Source: a bacterium
GTDB taxonomy: Bacteria > Elusimicrobiota > Elusimicrobia > Elusimicrobiales > UBA9959
Assembly (NCBI GenBank): GCA_021789695.1
Contig: JAJYJH010000005.1
Location: forward strand, 45,396-109,395
Length of the DNA: 64,000 nt
Direction: 5' to 3'
The position numbers and the translations under genes were made by a program. Positions 1 to 8,618 of the stretch are shown here, piece by piece. Below the pieces are notes generated by a model. The model was not told the DNA's origin. It did no database searches and saw only the letters and a program-made list of their open reading frames with translations. The number at the start of each line of letters is the position of its first letter. Position 1 is the first letter of the stretch.

Positions 1-1226
1 GTTCCATGCCCTAACCCTACTCCGTTACTGTAGTTGTTGTAAGTGTTAGAACCGATGGAGATGCCGTAGTTATAGTTGTTCCCGCTAGTCCCGGCAGGTA
101 TTATGCTCAGGCTGCCGTCAGTCAACGTAATAGTGGACACGCCGCTGATATAGTTCCCAGCCATGTCTATGGTTCCGGACATCGTGCCGCCGGTAAGGTG
201 AAGAGCGTTGGGATCCGTGCCGGAGGCTCCGGTGACGCCGCTGAGCCCGGAGCCGTCGCCCACAAATTTAAGCGCGTGGACGGCGTAACTGGACACCCAC
301 ATAACGTCCCCGGAAGCGCTGGAGACTACCAGCGCGTAGGCTGGCGCGGAGGCGCCTATACCGACGTTACCGGCGAAATAGGAGGCCGCGTTGGCGTCCT
401 CGGAGTACAGGGCGTAGGGCCTGTGGGCCTGCGTCCCCCCGGTCTGCGAGGCTATATACACGCCGTAGGTGTCCACTATGGAGCCCTTGTTGTCGAGGGC
501 ATCGACCATCAGCCCGATAGACCGCAGCGAACTGCCAGCCGCGTCCACCGCGTTGCGGGTACGGACCCCTACCAGCATGCCGTTCTTGCCGGCGGGCACC
601 TCTGCCTCGAAATTGCCCCCGGCCATGGCGTCCGCCTGGTCCGTGGTCTGCGAATAGACTCGTCCCTCTACCGCCACCCGGATATCCTGAACGCCTGTGC
701 CCGAGAGGTTCTGAAGCACCGCGTAGCCCTCTACCGCGGCGTCGGTGGAAAGCTGCACGCCGGCGTCTCCTGCCGCCAGGCTCCCGGCCACTATGACGTT
801 GGTGGACGCAGAGACACCGGGGCCGGAGGCCGCGGCCAGCGCCGAGGCCGTGGAGGCAGAAAGTGCGTAGACGGAGTACGGCACGAAGGTAAAAAGCTCG
901 CGGGGCGACAACGGCAGCGGCGAGGCCGGCGGCGTGCCGACCGACACCTCCAGGTACCAGGGTCCGGCGGAAAGGTCCACGGTAGGCAGCGTGAAGGTGG
1001 ACTTGAACAGCCCGTTTGCCACCTCGAAAGGCTGTGCGCCGTCGGGGGAGGGCGTGCAGCCGGCGGGACTGGAGAGGCTGTTGCAGATACTGAAGGAGAA
1101 ACTGCGCGTCCCGGTGACAGGCAGGTTAGACTCCTTGAGCCTCCCCTGGTAGGTCATGATCGTAGCGGCGGACGAGGACAGAGTCCAGCAGCAGAAAAGT
1201 GCGATAGAAAGCAGCAGTTTCTTCAT
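1..1226 (-). CDS. secreted fibre-like surface protein, 3' end outside window
   Basis: An uninterrupted frame starts at the ATG at 1226 and runs off the left edge; about 408 residues are visible. The first ~20 residues are a signal peptide (MKKLLLSIALFCCWTLSSSA). The next ~100 residues resemble the shaft-entry domain of secreted tail-fibre-like proteins (TYQGRLKES...). The last visible part is rich in Gly, Asn, Tyr and Ser with short periodic units such as YGISIGSNTYNN, which recall the YadA/trimeric-autotransporter head fold. A GGAG-type ribosome site lies ~10 nt before the ATG and a TATCGT -10 at 1260-1265. The gene lies downstream of a PorV-like barrel in the same direction. The role as a surface fibre or adhesin is inference; the C-terminus that would show an anchor is not in the window. 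Confidence 0.7.
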   Translation of the reverse strand, partial: MKKLLLSIALFCCWTLSSSAATIMTYQGRLKESNLPVTGTRSFSFSICNSLSSPAGCTPSPDGAQPFEVANGLFKSTFTLPTVDLSAGPWYLEVSVGTPPASPLPLSPRELFTFVPYSVYALSASTASALAAASGPGVSASTNVIVAGSLAAGDAGVQLSTDAAVEGYAVLQNLSGTGVQDIRVAVEGRVYSQTTDQADAMAGGNFEAEVPAGKNGMLVGVRTRNAVDAAGSSLRSIGLMVDALDNKGSIVDTYGVYIASQTGGTQAHRPYALYSEDANAASYFAGNVGIGASAPAYALVVSSASGDVMWVSSYAVHALKFVGDGSGLSGVTGASGTDPNALHLTGGTMSGTIDMAGNYISGVSTITLTDGSLSIIPAGTSGNNYNYGISIGSNTYNNYSNGVGLGHG

Positions 1227-1259
1227 AAAATACCGTCTCCAAAGCGGTCCGGGACCAAC

Positions 1260-1265
1260 ACGATA
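1260..1265 (-). promoter_or_regulatory. putative -10 element for the fibre-like gene
   Basis: TATCGT on the minus strand, in the 94-bp gap between the PorV-like gene and the fibre gene. Transcription would begin near 1253 and give a leader of ~27 nt containing GGAGACGG. No good -35 is visible, so this is tentative. Confidence 0.35.
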
Positions 1266-1320
1266 GAACGTTCGAATAAACGCGGCGTCCCGCTCTTGTT
1301 TCAACTCCCTAAAGCCCTGG

Positions 1321-2247
1321 CTAGAACTTCATCCCCACCGAAAACCTGTGGGCCGTTCCCAAGTCGCCGTACGGCAGCATCGCGTAGTCGAACGCGAAGG
1401 CGGAGTACTCGAAACCGGCTCCGGCAAAGAAACCGTACATGCTGTCGACTCCGGAAACTCCACCGTACCCCCGCCCAAGTATGGCGTCCCGCTGGCCGGG
1501 CGCCGCGGTCTTGTAGCCCAGGCGCAGGGCTATCCCCCCGAGGCCCTTGTACTCCGCGCCGGCCATCAGGGCGGCGGGCCCGTCGTTGGGAAACTCGGCG
1601 TCCAGCGCCAGCAGCAGCCGCGGGGCCGCAAAGTCCGCCGCGGCTCCGACCTTCAGTTTCAGCGGCAACGGGAAGCTGTCGTCCTCAAATTTCACGCGCG
1701 TGCCGAAGTTGGCGAGGGCCGCCCCCAGAGAATAGGGAGTGCCCGAAAACCTGTAGAGCAGTCCCAGGTCGGCCGCCAGAGACGTGGCCCCGCTGGACTT
1801 TATTCTCTGGCTTATCACCTTGCCGGTCACGCCGGCCTCCAGCCGTCCGAAGGAGAAACCCCTGGAGAGTTGCGCCGCCACGTCCCTGGCCGTGAAGTTC
1901 CCGGTAGGATTGGCGTATATGTCCCGGCCCTCCAGTTCGCCGGCGGAGAAGTAGGTCAGGGCGGCGGCGTAGGGCCTGCGCATGAAGACCGCCTGGGAGA
2001 CAGAAGTCCCCGCCAGGTGGGCCGCGTAGGCCAGATCCAGCCGTTTCCCCGCGTCTCCCGAGGCCAGGCCGGCCGGGTTATAGTATGCGCAGGAGGGCCC
2101 CTGCGCGACGGCCGTATACGCCTCTCCCATTCCCAGAGCCCTCGCGCCGAAGCCCAGGTTCAGGAACTGCGCCGCCGAAGTCCCGGCCGCGCCGGCCCGC
2201 GCGGCCTGAACCGCGAGCAGCGCGGCCAACAGTATTCCCGCTCTCAT
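1321..2247 (-). CDS. PorV/PorQ family outer-membrane barrel protein
   Basis: 308 residues with a signal peptide (to about residue 20), then the family hallmark N-terminus: LGFGARALGMGEAYTA followed by YYNPAGLA. The rest is alternating beta-strand sequence ending in a terminal aromatic (RFSVGMKF), as in outer-membrane barrels of the FadL/PorV type. In Bacteroidota, PorV carries C-terminal-signal proteins to the type IX attachment complex; members in other phyla are uncharacterised. GGAGGGG precedes the ATG by 4 nt. It follows the FecR-domain gene by 28 bp and closes a run whose first gene encodes a protein with a FlgD/sorting-type C-terminus. Family assignment is firm; a role in secretion is inferred from that company. 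Confidence 0.85.
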   Translation of the reverse strand: MRAGILLAALLAVQAARAGAAGTSAAQFLNLGFGARALGMGEAYTAVAQGPSCAYYNPAGLASGDAGKRLDLAYAAHLAGTSVSQAVFMRRPYAAALTYFSAGELEGRDIYANPTGNFTARDVAAQLSRGFSFGRLEAGVTGKVISQRIKSSGATSLAADLGLLYRFSGTPYSLGAALANFGTRVKFEDDSFPLPLKLKVGAAADFAAPRLLLALDAEFPNDGPAALMAGAEYKGLGGIALRLGYKTAAPGQRDAILGRGYGGVSGVDSMYGFFAGAGFEYSAFAFDYAMLPYGDLGTAHRFSVGMKF

Positions 2248-2275
2248 ATCCCCTCCGCCCGCCGCTTCACCGCCC

Positions 2276-3007
2276 TCATTTCTTCTTGAGGGAGCCTTCT
2301 ATCTGCTTCACCGAACCGTCCGGCATCCGGATGGAGGTCTTCAGCGTTTTGCCGGAGGCGGAACTATCCTTGAGCAGTTTTATGAACTTGTCGTAGTCGC
2401 TCACCTTGACCTCGTTCTGCCACTTGCCTTCCTGGGACGCCGACATCTTACTGGCGGCGGCCGGGGCGGCGTTGGCGCCGGTCACCGTAGTCATCTGGCC
2501 GGCGTGCAGTTCCTGCCTGCCAAGCGAATTCTGCACGTCCACGTGACCCTCGTAGACCTTAACGGTCAGGAGGCTGCGCTGCTCTATGTCGGCCTCGGTA
2601 CCGCGTACGGCGCAGACCGCGGAAGGGGTGCGCACGTTCAGCTTGGCCATCTTGTGCAGCATCTTGGTCCAGAGCTGACCGAAAGAAAGTTTCAGCAGCT
2701 CGCGCAGCCTCCCCTCCCGGGAAATCTCGAAACTGGAGTCCGCGTTAAGACGCACCTCGGCCCCGCCCTTGGTCACTATCCCGGCCTTTGACTCCTTGCC
2801 GGTCTTCACCACGTCCCCGCCATAGAGCATATCACTGACGCTCAACGCGGCGAACTTGCCCTCTCCATAGCGCTTCACCTGCACGTCACCGGAGACATAC
2901 ACGGTTACGGCCGCCGCCGGGGCGCTGTAGGCCCTGCCCCCCCATCCCGCTATACAGCACGCCGCCAGCGCGGCACAGGCCGCCGCTCTCTTCATCGTTC
3001 TAGTCAT
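2276..3007 (-). CDS. FecR-domain secreted protein
   Basis: 243 residues: signal peptide to ~28, then a FecR domain (~30-160) with the usual order: the start VTVYVSGDVQVKR, a central GGDVVKTG, NADSSFEI, and NVRTPSAVCAVRGTE near residue 125. The C-terminal ~70 residues are Ala/Lys-rich and low in complexity, ending in three lysines. FecR domains without a transmembrane anti-sigma part, as here, are common in secreted or periplasmic proteins of unknown role. No sigma factor is adjacent, so this is not a FecI-FecR pair. GGGAGGAG sits just before the ATG. It lies 50 bp after the PrcB-type gene and 28 bp before the PorV-like gene, probably in one transcript. Confidence 0.85.
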   Translation of the reverse strand: MTRTMKRAAACAALAACCIAGWGGRAYSAPAAAVTVYVSGDVQVKRYGEGKFAALSVSDMLYGGDVVKTGKESKAGIVTKGGAEVRLNADSSFEISREGRLRELLKLSFGQLWTKMLHKMAKLNVRTPSAVCAVRGTEADIEQRSLLTVKVYEGHVDVQNSLGRQELHAGQMTTVTGANAAPAAASKMSASQEGKWQNEVKVSDYDKFIKLLKDSSASGKTLKTSIRMPDGSVKQIEGSLKKK

Positions 3008-3057
3008 AACTCCTCCCGTTCTTCATACCTGCCCGGTCCGCCCCGCGGCTCGCCGGT

Positions 3058-4794
3058 TCAGTCGCCCACGTCAAGCCGCGACAGCGACGCTTTCTCATCG
3101 GAGCGCTTGTAGACGCGGAAAATATATGGCACCCTGGCCGCGGACGCTCCGGCCGGGGCCGCGATTTGGTAATAGTCGAAGGCTATCCCATAGTCGGTCC
3201 TGCGCTGCCCGAGCAGGCGCACCGCCGCGGTCCGGTCCTCAGAGCCAGAGATCACGCCGACTATCATCGACTTGCCAAAATCCACCTTCGGAACCTCCTC
3301 GGAGGAGATCTTTCCCCAGACCTCGGCCCATTGTTTTGCGTTGCGGATTACAAAGGTGGAGATTTTTTTTCCCTGCGGCCCGGTGTAGCCGGACCATTCT
3401 CCTGGAACGGAGGCGTTGACCGGCTCCAGATCGAACGAGGTCTCGCCGGAGGGGGCCTCCCCAGACTGCTCCCCGGCAGCCGCCGTTTTGGCCTGCGGGG
3501 CAGTCGCCTCGGGAGTCTCGGTTCCGGCGCCAGCGTCGGCCACCGAGGCGCTGACAAGCTGCGCGTCGCCGCTTACCAACGCGGCGATGACCTGCTGCAG
3601 TTCGCCCTGGGTGCAGTTGTCGCAGCCAAGCGACTCGAACGTGTAGCCCTGCAGGCTCTTGGCCGCGTCCGGGCCGAGCCGTTTCAATATGGCTTGGAAG
3701 ATCTCGTCGTAACTGAGCTGGGCGCCGGAACCTCCGGCCGGCTGCTGCGCACCGGGATTATTCCCGACCAGCAGCGTTTTGCAGTTGTCGTTCATATTGT
3801 CGTCGAACAGGTCGGCGCAGGCCACGGCCAGCGCCTGCTCCTGACCAGGCGGCATGAAGGCGCTGAAATCCAGCTGGACCGTCTGCCCCGGGGCCAGCGA
3901 AATTACCCGCTTAGGGGAGTCGCCCGCCGGAAGGCCGCCCAGCGAGAAACTCACCGAAACGTCCGCTTCCGGGGATGACCCCATATCGCTCAGAGAGGCG
4001 CTGAAGGAGAGAGGTTTTGAAAGGTCCATGGCCGGGGAAGCCAGGTCCAGCCGCGTCACCGCCACGTCCCTGGTCAGCGAGGCGGTCGCGCTCCCCATAG
4101 AGAAGTTATAGACGTTGCTCTCCGAAATGACGTTGCCTGCGGCGTCCAGCCCCTCGATCTTCCAGTAATAGACCTGGTCAGGCACAAGCTTCTGACGCGG
4201 GTCCGTCGGGTCCTCCGGATAGGAGGCAAAGTTTTCTCCGGAGTCGACAGCTGAGTAGGGGGCGTTGTAGAGCCCGGCGTTGTCCGCCACCGTCAACCGA
4301 TAGCGGGTGGCGCCGCTGGAGGCCCACCGGAAGGTAAGAGGATTGTCGGAAAGCCCCCTCGCCCCGTAGGGAGGATAGACCAGGATAATGTTGGGCGAAG
4401 AGATTATAAAGGAGGCCGTCTGCGTCACGCTCTCGGTCCCGAGGGAGGCTTTTCCGCGGAACGTGTAGCTGCCGGGCTGATTATAAAACCTGCTTATGGA
4501 TATGCCAGAGAGCTGACTCTGCGCCCCGCCCGCGGTGCCGGGTGCGGCGTTCCCGGTCTGGGAGAACACCACCGTTCCGGCTGGGCTCAGGACATCGAAG
4601 GTGAAGGCAACGCTGTTCTGAGTGGTGGCGTTGATGTTCACCTGCTGGCGCAGCGTTATCGTTTCGCCGCTGCTGAAGGTGTCGCGCGCTTGGCCGGAGG
4701 AATCGGCCACCGAGGCGCCGGTACCGGTAAGGTTCTGGGCGTAGGCCGCCGCCGGCAGCAGCAGCAGAAAGACCGCGGTTCTCATTGCTCTCAT
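3058..4794 (-). CDS. secreted CARDB-like protein with C-terminal PrcB domain
   Basis: About 578 residues. The start at 4794 gives a clean signal peptide (MRAMRTAVFLLLLPAAAYA) and has AGGAG 4 nt upstream; in-frame ATGs at 4809 and 4806 overlap the stop of the upstream gene (ATGA) and are alternatives. Order: Ig-like strand-rich region (~20-140), a fibronectin-like segment with YYWKIEGLDAAGN (~150-240), a CARDB-like domain (~250-350) with a Cys pair, an acidic Ala/Glu linker (~420-460), and a final ~110 residues like the PrcB C-terminal domain (WAEVWGKI, VDFGKSMIVGV, YYQIAAPAG). PrcB was first described in the Treponema dentilisin protease complex. It is coupled to the fibronectin protein upstream. 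Function is unknown; assembly or protease-partner roles are inference. Confidence 0.75.
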   Translation of the reverse strand: MRAMRTAVFLLLLPAAAYAQNLTGTGASVADSSGQARDTFSSGETITLRQQVNINATTQNSVAFTFDVLSPAGTVVFSQTGNAAPGTAGGAQSQLSGISISRFYNQPGSYTFRGKASLGTESVTQTASFIISSPNIILVYPPYGARGLSDNPLTFRWASSGATRYRLTVADNAGLYNAPYSAVDSGENFASYPEDPTDPRQKLVPDQVYYWKIEGLDAAGNVISESNVYNFSMGSATASLTRDVAVTRLDLASPAMDLSKPLSFSASLSDMGSSPEADVSVSFSLGGLPAGDSPKRVISLAPGQTVQLDFSAFMPPGQEQALAVACADLFDDNMNDNCKTLLVGNNPGAQQPAGGSGAQLSYDEIFQAILKRLGPDAAKSLQGYTFESLGCDNCTQGELQQVIAALVSGDAQLVSASVADAGAGTETPEATAPQAKTAAAGEQSGEAPSGETSFDLEPVNASVPGEWSGYTGPQGKKISTFVIRNAKQWAEVWGKISSEEVPKVDFGKSMIVGVISGSEDRTAAVRLLGQRRTDYGIAFDYYQIAAPAGASAARVPYIFRVYKRSDEKASLSRLDVGD

Positions 4795-4805
4795 GGTTCT
4801 CCTCA

Positions 4806-7800
4806 TCATCTCACCACCGCGAACTTGCGCGTGACCTCCGAGGAATTCCCGCCGAGGTCGTCGGCCAGGCGGACGGTGTAGAAATAGACGCCGCTGGCCG
4901 GGGCCCGGCCCGAGAAATTCCAGGTATATTCGTACGGGGCCGAGCTGTTTATCTCCCCCTCGGCCGTCTGGACCAGCCGCCCGTCCAGCGAGAAAACGGA
5001 TATCTTTACCCTCGCGGGGAAGATGCCGCTCTGCACGTGGAACCTGACCCACGCCGAAGCCGGGTCCGGATAGGCGTACACGGAAGTCTTGTCCAGCAGC
5101 GTCCCGAGCGGCTTCAACTGAAGGTCCTGGCCGGGGGCCAGGTTTATGTCGAGGGTCTTCCAGGGGCCCCCGTCCGTGACGCGCAGCGTGTATTCTCCTG
5201 GTATGAGGTTCCGGATCGCGAACCGGCCAGAGGGGTCTGGCAAGGCGCGGGCCAGCATACGCGCGCCGCGCCAGAGCTGCGCCTCGCCTCCGGAGGAGGA
5301 CGGGCGCGGGCCAGCGGCCGCCGAGGCCGGCGAGAGCACGCCGGAAACGCTGGCCAACTGGTAATCCAGCGACAGGACGAAGTTAGCATCGGCGTAGCCC
5401 ATCGGGATCTGGTCCTTGGCAACGGCGCTGGCGAAGCCGTTCTGCAGCCAGGTGGCCTGCACGCGGTAAATGCCGTCAGGCAGCGGAGTGAGCGCGAAAG
5501 AACCCAGCCCGTCGTCCAGCGTATACGTGGTGGCCGCAATTATTCCACCGCCATTAACGGCGTCCACAATGACTCCGGTCACCCCGACCCCGGACGGGGT
5601 CTTGACGGTACCGGCTATCGTATAGTTCAGGCGGGTCCCAGAAAGCGTGGAGGAGAGGGCCGACGGGCCGGACCAGTTGCCGCCGTCGTCCTGCACCCAC
5701 ATGCGGAGATAGTACGTGGTTTCCGGCTGCAACCCGGAGATCGTATAGAACTGCGAGGACCCCGGCTGGACCATCGTGGTGGAGATCAGCACCTGTGCGG
5801 TCCCGGTGCTGAAGGCCGCGGCCGCGAAAGTGGAATACTGCACGGCGAACTGGCCGTAAGTCAGCGCCAGCTGGCCTCCATCGTCGCCAGGGAAGGTCCA
5901 CGAAAGGTTTATGCGCCCGGGAGAGGTGCCGGTGGAAGGGGCGAAGGCCGTCGCGGCGTCAGGCGGCACCGTGTCCAACCAGGTGAAGGTGGAGCCGGCG
6001 GCACCGAAAGGGGACACGTTGGGCGGCAAGGCGGCGTCCTCGGCCACGGCAGCCACGAAGTAGGACTGGCCGCTGGCTACCGCGCCGCGCAGCCCGGCGC
6101 CCGGAGTGAAGGTCCATGAAGCGCCGGCCGCCGTGGCGCTGGCCACCGGCACGCCGCCCCAGGAGTCATTGGAAAAGTTCCACCACTTTCCGTCGGCCAG
6201 GCTCTTCACGTAAATATCCACCGCGTAAAGACCCGCCGGGCCGGCGTCCGCGGCGGTCCCCTGCACCGTATCCAAGTTGTAGACCGTGGAACCGGCCGGC
6301 AGCGGCGTGGAAACCCAGACCGAGGGAGCCTGCTGGTCCAGTTGGAAAGTCAGCGACGGGTACGGGAAGGCGGTCAGCAGGCCGGAGGAGTCCCTGGCCC
6401 TGGCGGTGAGAGTATACCCCGTCCCCTGCGCCAAGGGCGCCGTAGAGGCGTCGTAAGACCAGGCCGTAGTGCCGGACGCGTCCAGCCAGAGCTGGGAAGC
6501 CGAGGAGAAGGACGTCCCGTCATAATAGAGGCCCCCGGCCAGCTCTCTCAGCGAAACCTGCGTCCCTACGGGCGGACTGCTTTCCACCATAGGCGACGAG
6601 GTCCCGGAGAAGGCGGTGACGGTGGAGACCCAGGCCCCGGCAGGGGAGGTAATGACCACCGGCGGCCCGACGGTGTTCTTCAGCAGTTTGAAGGCATCGG
6701 CGTAAGTTCTCGAGTTGCCGGCCGCATCCACCGCGCGCACACTTATATAGTTGGTGACCCCGTCGCGCAGCGCGCCGAAGTTCACTCCCCACGGCGCCAG
6801 GTAAGAGGGACCGGGCGAGAACCCAGGCACCGGGGTCCAGGACAGTATAGATCCGTCCGCGGCGCCCGGAACGGCGCTCGCGCTATAGAGGAACTGCTGC
6901 AGCCCTGAAAGGGCGTCGGCGGCCTCCACGTCAAAGACGGGGCCGGGATCGGAGGAAAGCCAACCCGGCGGGGAAACGGCGCTATCGACCAGCGTCGGTT
7001 GAGTGGTGTCGCGCAGCACGTAGAAGGCGTCAGGATAGACAGTGCTGTTGCCGGCATTGTCGTAGACGCGCACGGAGACATAAGTGGTCACGTCCTGCTG
7101 TATAGCCGTGAAAACCTGGGGAGGCAGCATCCACGGGGTATTGTATTCGGCCGCGTTTATGCCCGTGACCACGTCCGTCCAGGTGGAAACGACGGCCCCG
7201 GTGAACGCCGGGCCGGTATCGGCCAGTACCTGGAACCTGGCCAACAGGGAGCCGTAGTCCGAGAACTGCACGTTGTAGGAACCGCTGACGGAGCCGCGCC
7301 AGACGTCGTCGCCCGGCTGCAGGTCTATCACGGACGGAGGGACCGTATCGGCGCCGGACTGCGTAACGGCCGAGCCCAGATAAAGCCAGCCGCTGGCGCG
7401 GCCGGCCGAATCCCTGGCGCGGACCCGGAAATAGAAGAGAGTGGCCGGGTACAGCCCCGTGACGGTAAGGGCGGGGCCCGCGGCCCAGTGGAGAGGGCCG
7501 AAGTCCACGCCCTGGAAATCCGGGGACGTGGATACCCCGACGTAATACTCGGTATAGCCCGGATTCCCGTTGGGCGACCACTGCGTCGGCACGCTGTCAG
7601 GTCCCGGGGAGCCTATATCTGGCGGATTGTCGGCTGGCGTCGCCGCGTATGTCATAGTAGAGCCGAAGGCCGTGAAGGCGGAATAGGCGCCGCCCCAGCC
7701 ATAGGCCGCGGCCCTGAAATAGAAGGTGGTGTTAGGCTGCAGGCCTGCGGCCTCGTAATAATTCGCCGGTGTCACGGTGGAGGAGTCAAGAGTGGAGAAA

Positions 7801-8519
7801 CCGTCGGTGGAGACCTGCAGCAGGTAGCGGGTCCAGGCCGGGTTGCCGTTTCCGTCCCAGAACACCGACATACCGGTAGACCCGACCAGGGCGTAATCCC
7901 CTACTCCAGGCTGGTAGGGCAGCGTGATCGTCGACAACGTCACGAAGCCGGAATCCTGCCCCCCGGCCCCGAGCGTCATGACCCGCATGAAATAGGTGGA
8001 GTCCGGGTTCAGGCCGGTATACAGGGCCGCCAGGCCGGTCCCGCTTGAAACGGAAGTGATGGCGAAGGCGTCGTCCATCGAAAGCTCCGCCCAGTACTGT
8101 GTGCCCGCGGCGTTATTGCCGGCGTTCCAGCCCAGCGTAAAGCCGGAAGGCCCAAGGCCCAGCACGGCGGCGCCCTGCGGTTCCTGAGGCAGCGTCACCG
8201 TGGAAACCGGCGCGGAGTAGGCGCTGTCCGGCTCCGTGGCTACTTTGACCGTGAAATAGTAGGTGGCGTTGGAAAAAAGACCGTAATAACTGGTGGTCTG
8301 CTGGCCAAGAGCGAGGGCGGCGCTGGAAAAGAAGGTCGAGAAAGATGGGTCTTCCGAGATGGCCGCCCACGGCGTCTCCGATGACGGGGCGTCGAGTTGC
8401 CACGACACGGAGGCCGAGGTCGTGGAAGCCGACACAAACAGAACATTAGCCGGGATGGCGCCCATTGAGACCCCCGCAAAGATGCAGACAAAAAAGCCAA
8501 CCCAAACGGCCCGTTTCAT
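4806..8519 (-). CDS. multi-fibronectin secreted protein with C-terminal FlgD/type IX-like sorting domain
   Basis: 1237 residues with a signal peptide (~20). At least four fibronectin type III-like repeats fill ~20-390 (recurring TTYYFTVKVA, STYFMRVMT, TTFYFRAAAYG, TLFYFRVRARD). Ig-like repeats follow, with YVSVRVYDNAGNS and YISVRAVDAAGNS. Another fibronectin repeat lies at ~850-960 and a carboxypeptidase-regulatory-like domain at ~970-1040 (GTVKTPSGVGVTGVIVDA). A second such domain follows, then a C-terminal ~85-residue domain of the FlgD Ig-like/type A sorting kind (YAYPDPASAWVRFHV, SGVYFYTVRLAD). No catalytic domain is recognisable, so it is probably structural or adhesive. A TATAAT lies 8 nt before the ATG with no Shine-Dalgarno site. 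It is first in the 8519-to-1 run, and its stop overlaps the next start. Confidence 0.8.
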   Translation of the reverse strand: MKRAVWVGFFVCIFAGVSMGAIPANVLFVSASTTSASVSWQLDAPSSETPWAAISEDPSFSTFFSSAALALGQQTTSYYGLFSNATYYFTVKVATEPDSAYSAPVSTVTLPQEPQGAAVLGLGPSGFTLGWNAGNNAAGTQYWAELSMDDAFAITSVSSGTGLAALYTGLNPDSTYFMRVMTLGAGGQDSGFVTLSTITLPYQPGVGDYALVGSTGMSVFWDGNGNPAWTRYLLQVSTDGFSTLDSSTVTPANYYEAAGLQPNTTFYFRAAAYGWGGAYSAFTAFGSTMTYAATPADNPPDIGSPGPDSVPTQWSPNGNPGYTEYYVGVSTSPDFQGVDFGPLHWAAGPALTVTGLYPATLFYFRVRARDSAGRASGWLYLGSAVTQSGADTVPPSVIDLQPGDDVWRGSVSGSYNVQFSDYGSLLARFQVLADTGPAFTGAVVSTWTDVVTGINAAEYNTPWMLPPQVFTAIQQDVTTYVSVRVYDNAGNSTVYPDAFYVLRDTTQPTLVDSAVSPPGWLSSDPGPVFDVEAADALSGLQQFLYSASAVPGAADGSILSWTPVPGFSPGPSYLAPWGVNFGALRDGVTNYISVRAVDAAGNSRTYADAFKLLKNTVGPPVVITSPAGAWVSTVTAFSGTSSPMVESSPPVGTQVSLRELAGGLYYDGTSFSSASQLWLDASGTTAWSYDASTAPLAQGTGYTLTARARDSSGLLTAFPYPSLTFQLDQQAPSVWVSTPLPAGSTVYNLDTVQGTAADAGPAGLYAVDIYVKSLADGKWWNFSNDSWGGVPVASATAAGASWTFTPGAGLRGAVASGQSYFVAAVAEDAALPPNVSPFGAAGSTFTWLDTVPPDAATAFAPSTGTSPGRINLSWTFPGDDGGQLALTYGQFAVQYSTFAAAAFSTGTAQVLISTTMVQPGSSQFYTISGLQPETTYYLRMWVQDDGGNWSGPSALSSTLSGTRLNYTIAGTVKTPSGVGVTGVIVDAVNGGGIIAATTYTLDDGLGSFALTPLPDGIYRVQATWLQNGFASAVAKDQIPMGYADANFVLSLDYQLASVSGVLSPASAAAGPRPSSSGGEAQLWRGARMLARALPDPSGRFAIRNLIPGEYTLRVTDGGPWKTLDINLAPGQDLQLKPLGTLLDKTSVYAYPDPASAWVRFHVQSGIFPARVKISVFSLDGRLVQTAEGEINSSAPYEYTWNFSGRAPASGVYFYTVRLADDLGGNSSEVTRKFAVVR

Positions 8520-8527
8520 CCGCGTAT

Positions 8528-8533
8528 ATTATA
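8528..8533 (-). promoter_or_regulatory. -10 element giving a leaderless start for the fibronectin gene
   Basis: Perfect TATAAT (minus strand) ending 8 nt before the ATG at 8519. Transcription would start at or within 1-2 nt of the start codon. The -35 region (TTCCTG at 17-nt spacing) is poor. There is no Shine-Dalgarno sequence between. Confidence 0.6.
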
Positions 8534-8618
8534 ATTAATAAAAAGCGTCGCAGGAAGGTGACGGCGTATACTTTTAGCGGAAGTTACATACGGCCCGTGT
8601 GGCGGGCGAGCGGCCGGG

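Noticed and set aside
198..1895. 565-codon open frame on the plus strand
   Set aside because: It lies opposite the fibre-like and PorV-like genes, is full of Arg/Gly/Pro runs, has no family features and no ribosome site; high GC keeps the antisense frame open.
4785..6119. 444-codon plus-strand frame
   Set aside because: Antisense to the multi-fibronectin gene, low-complexity Arg/Gly composition.
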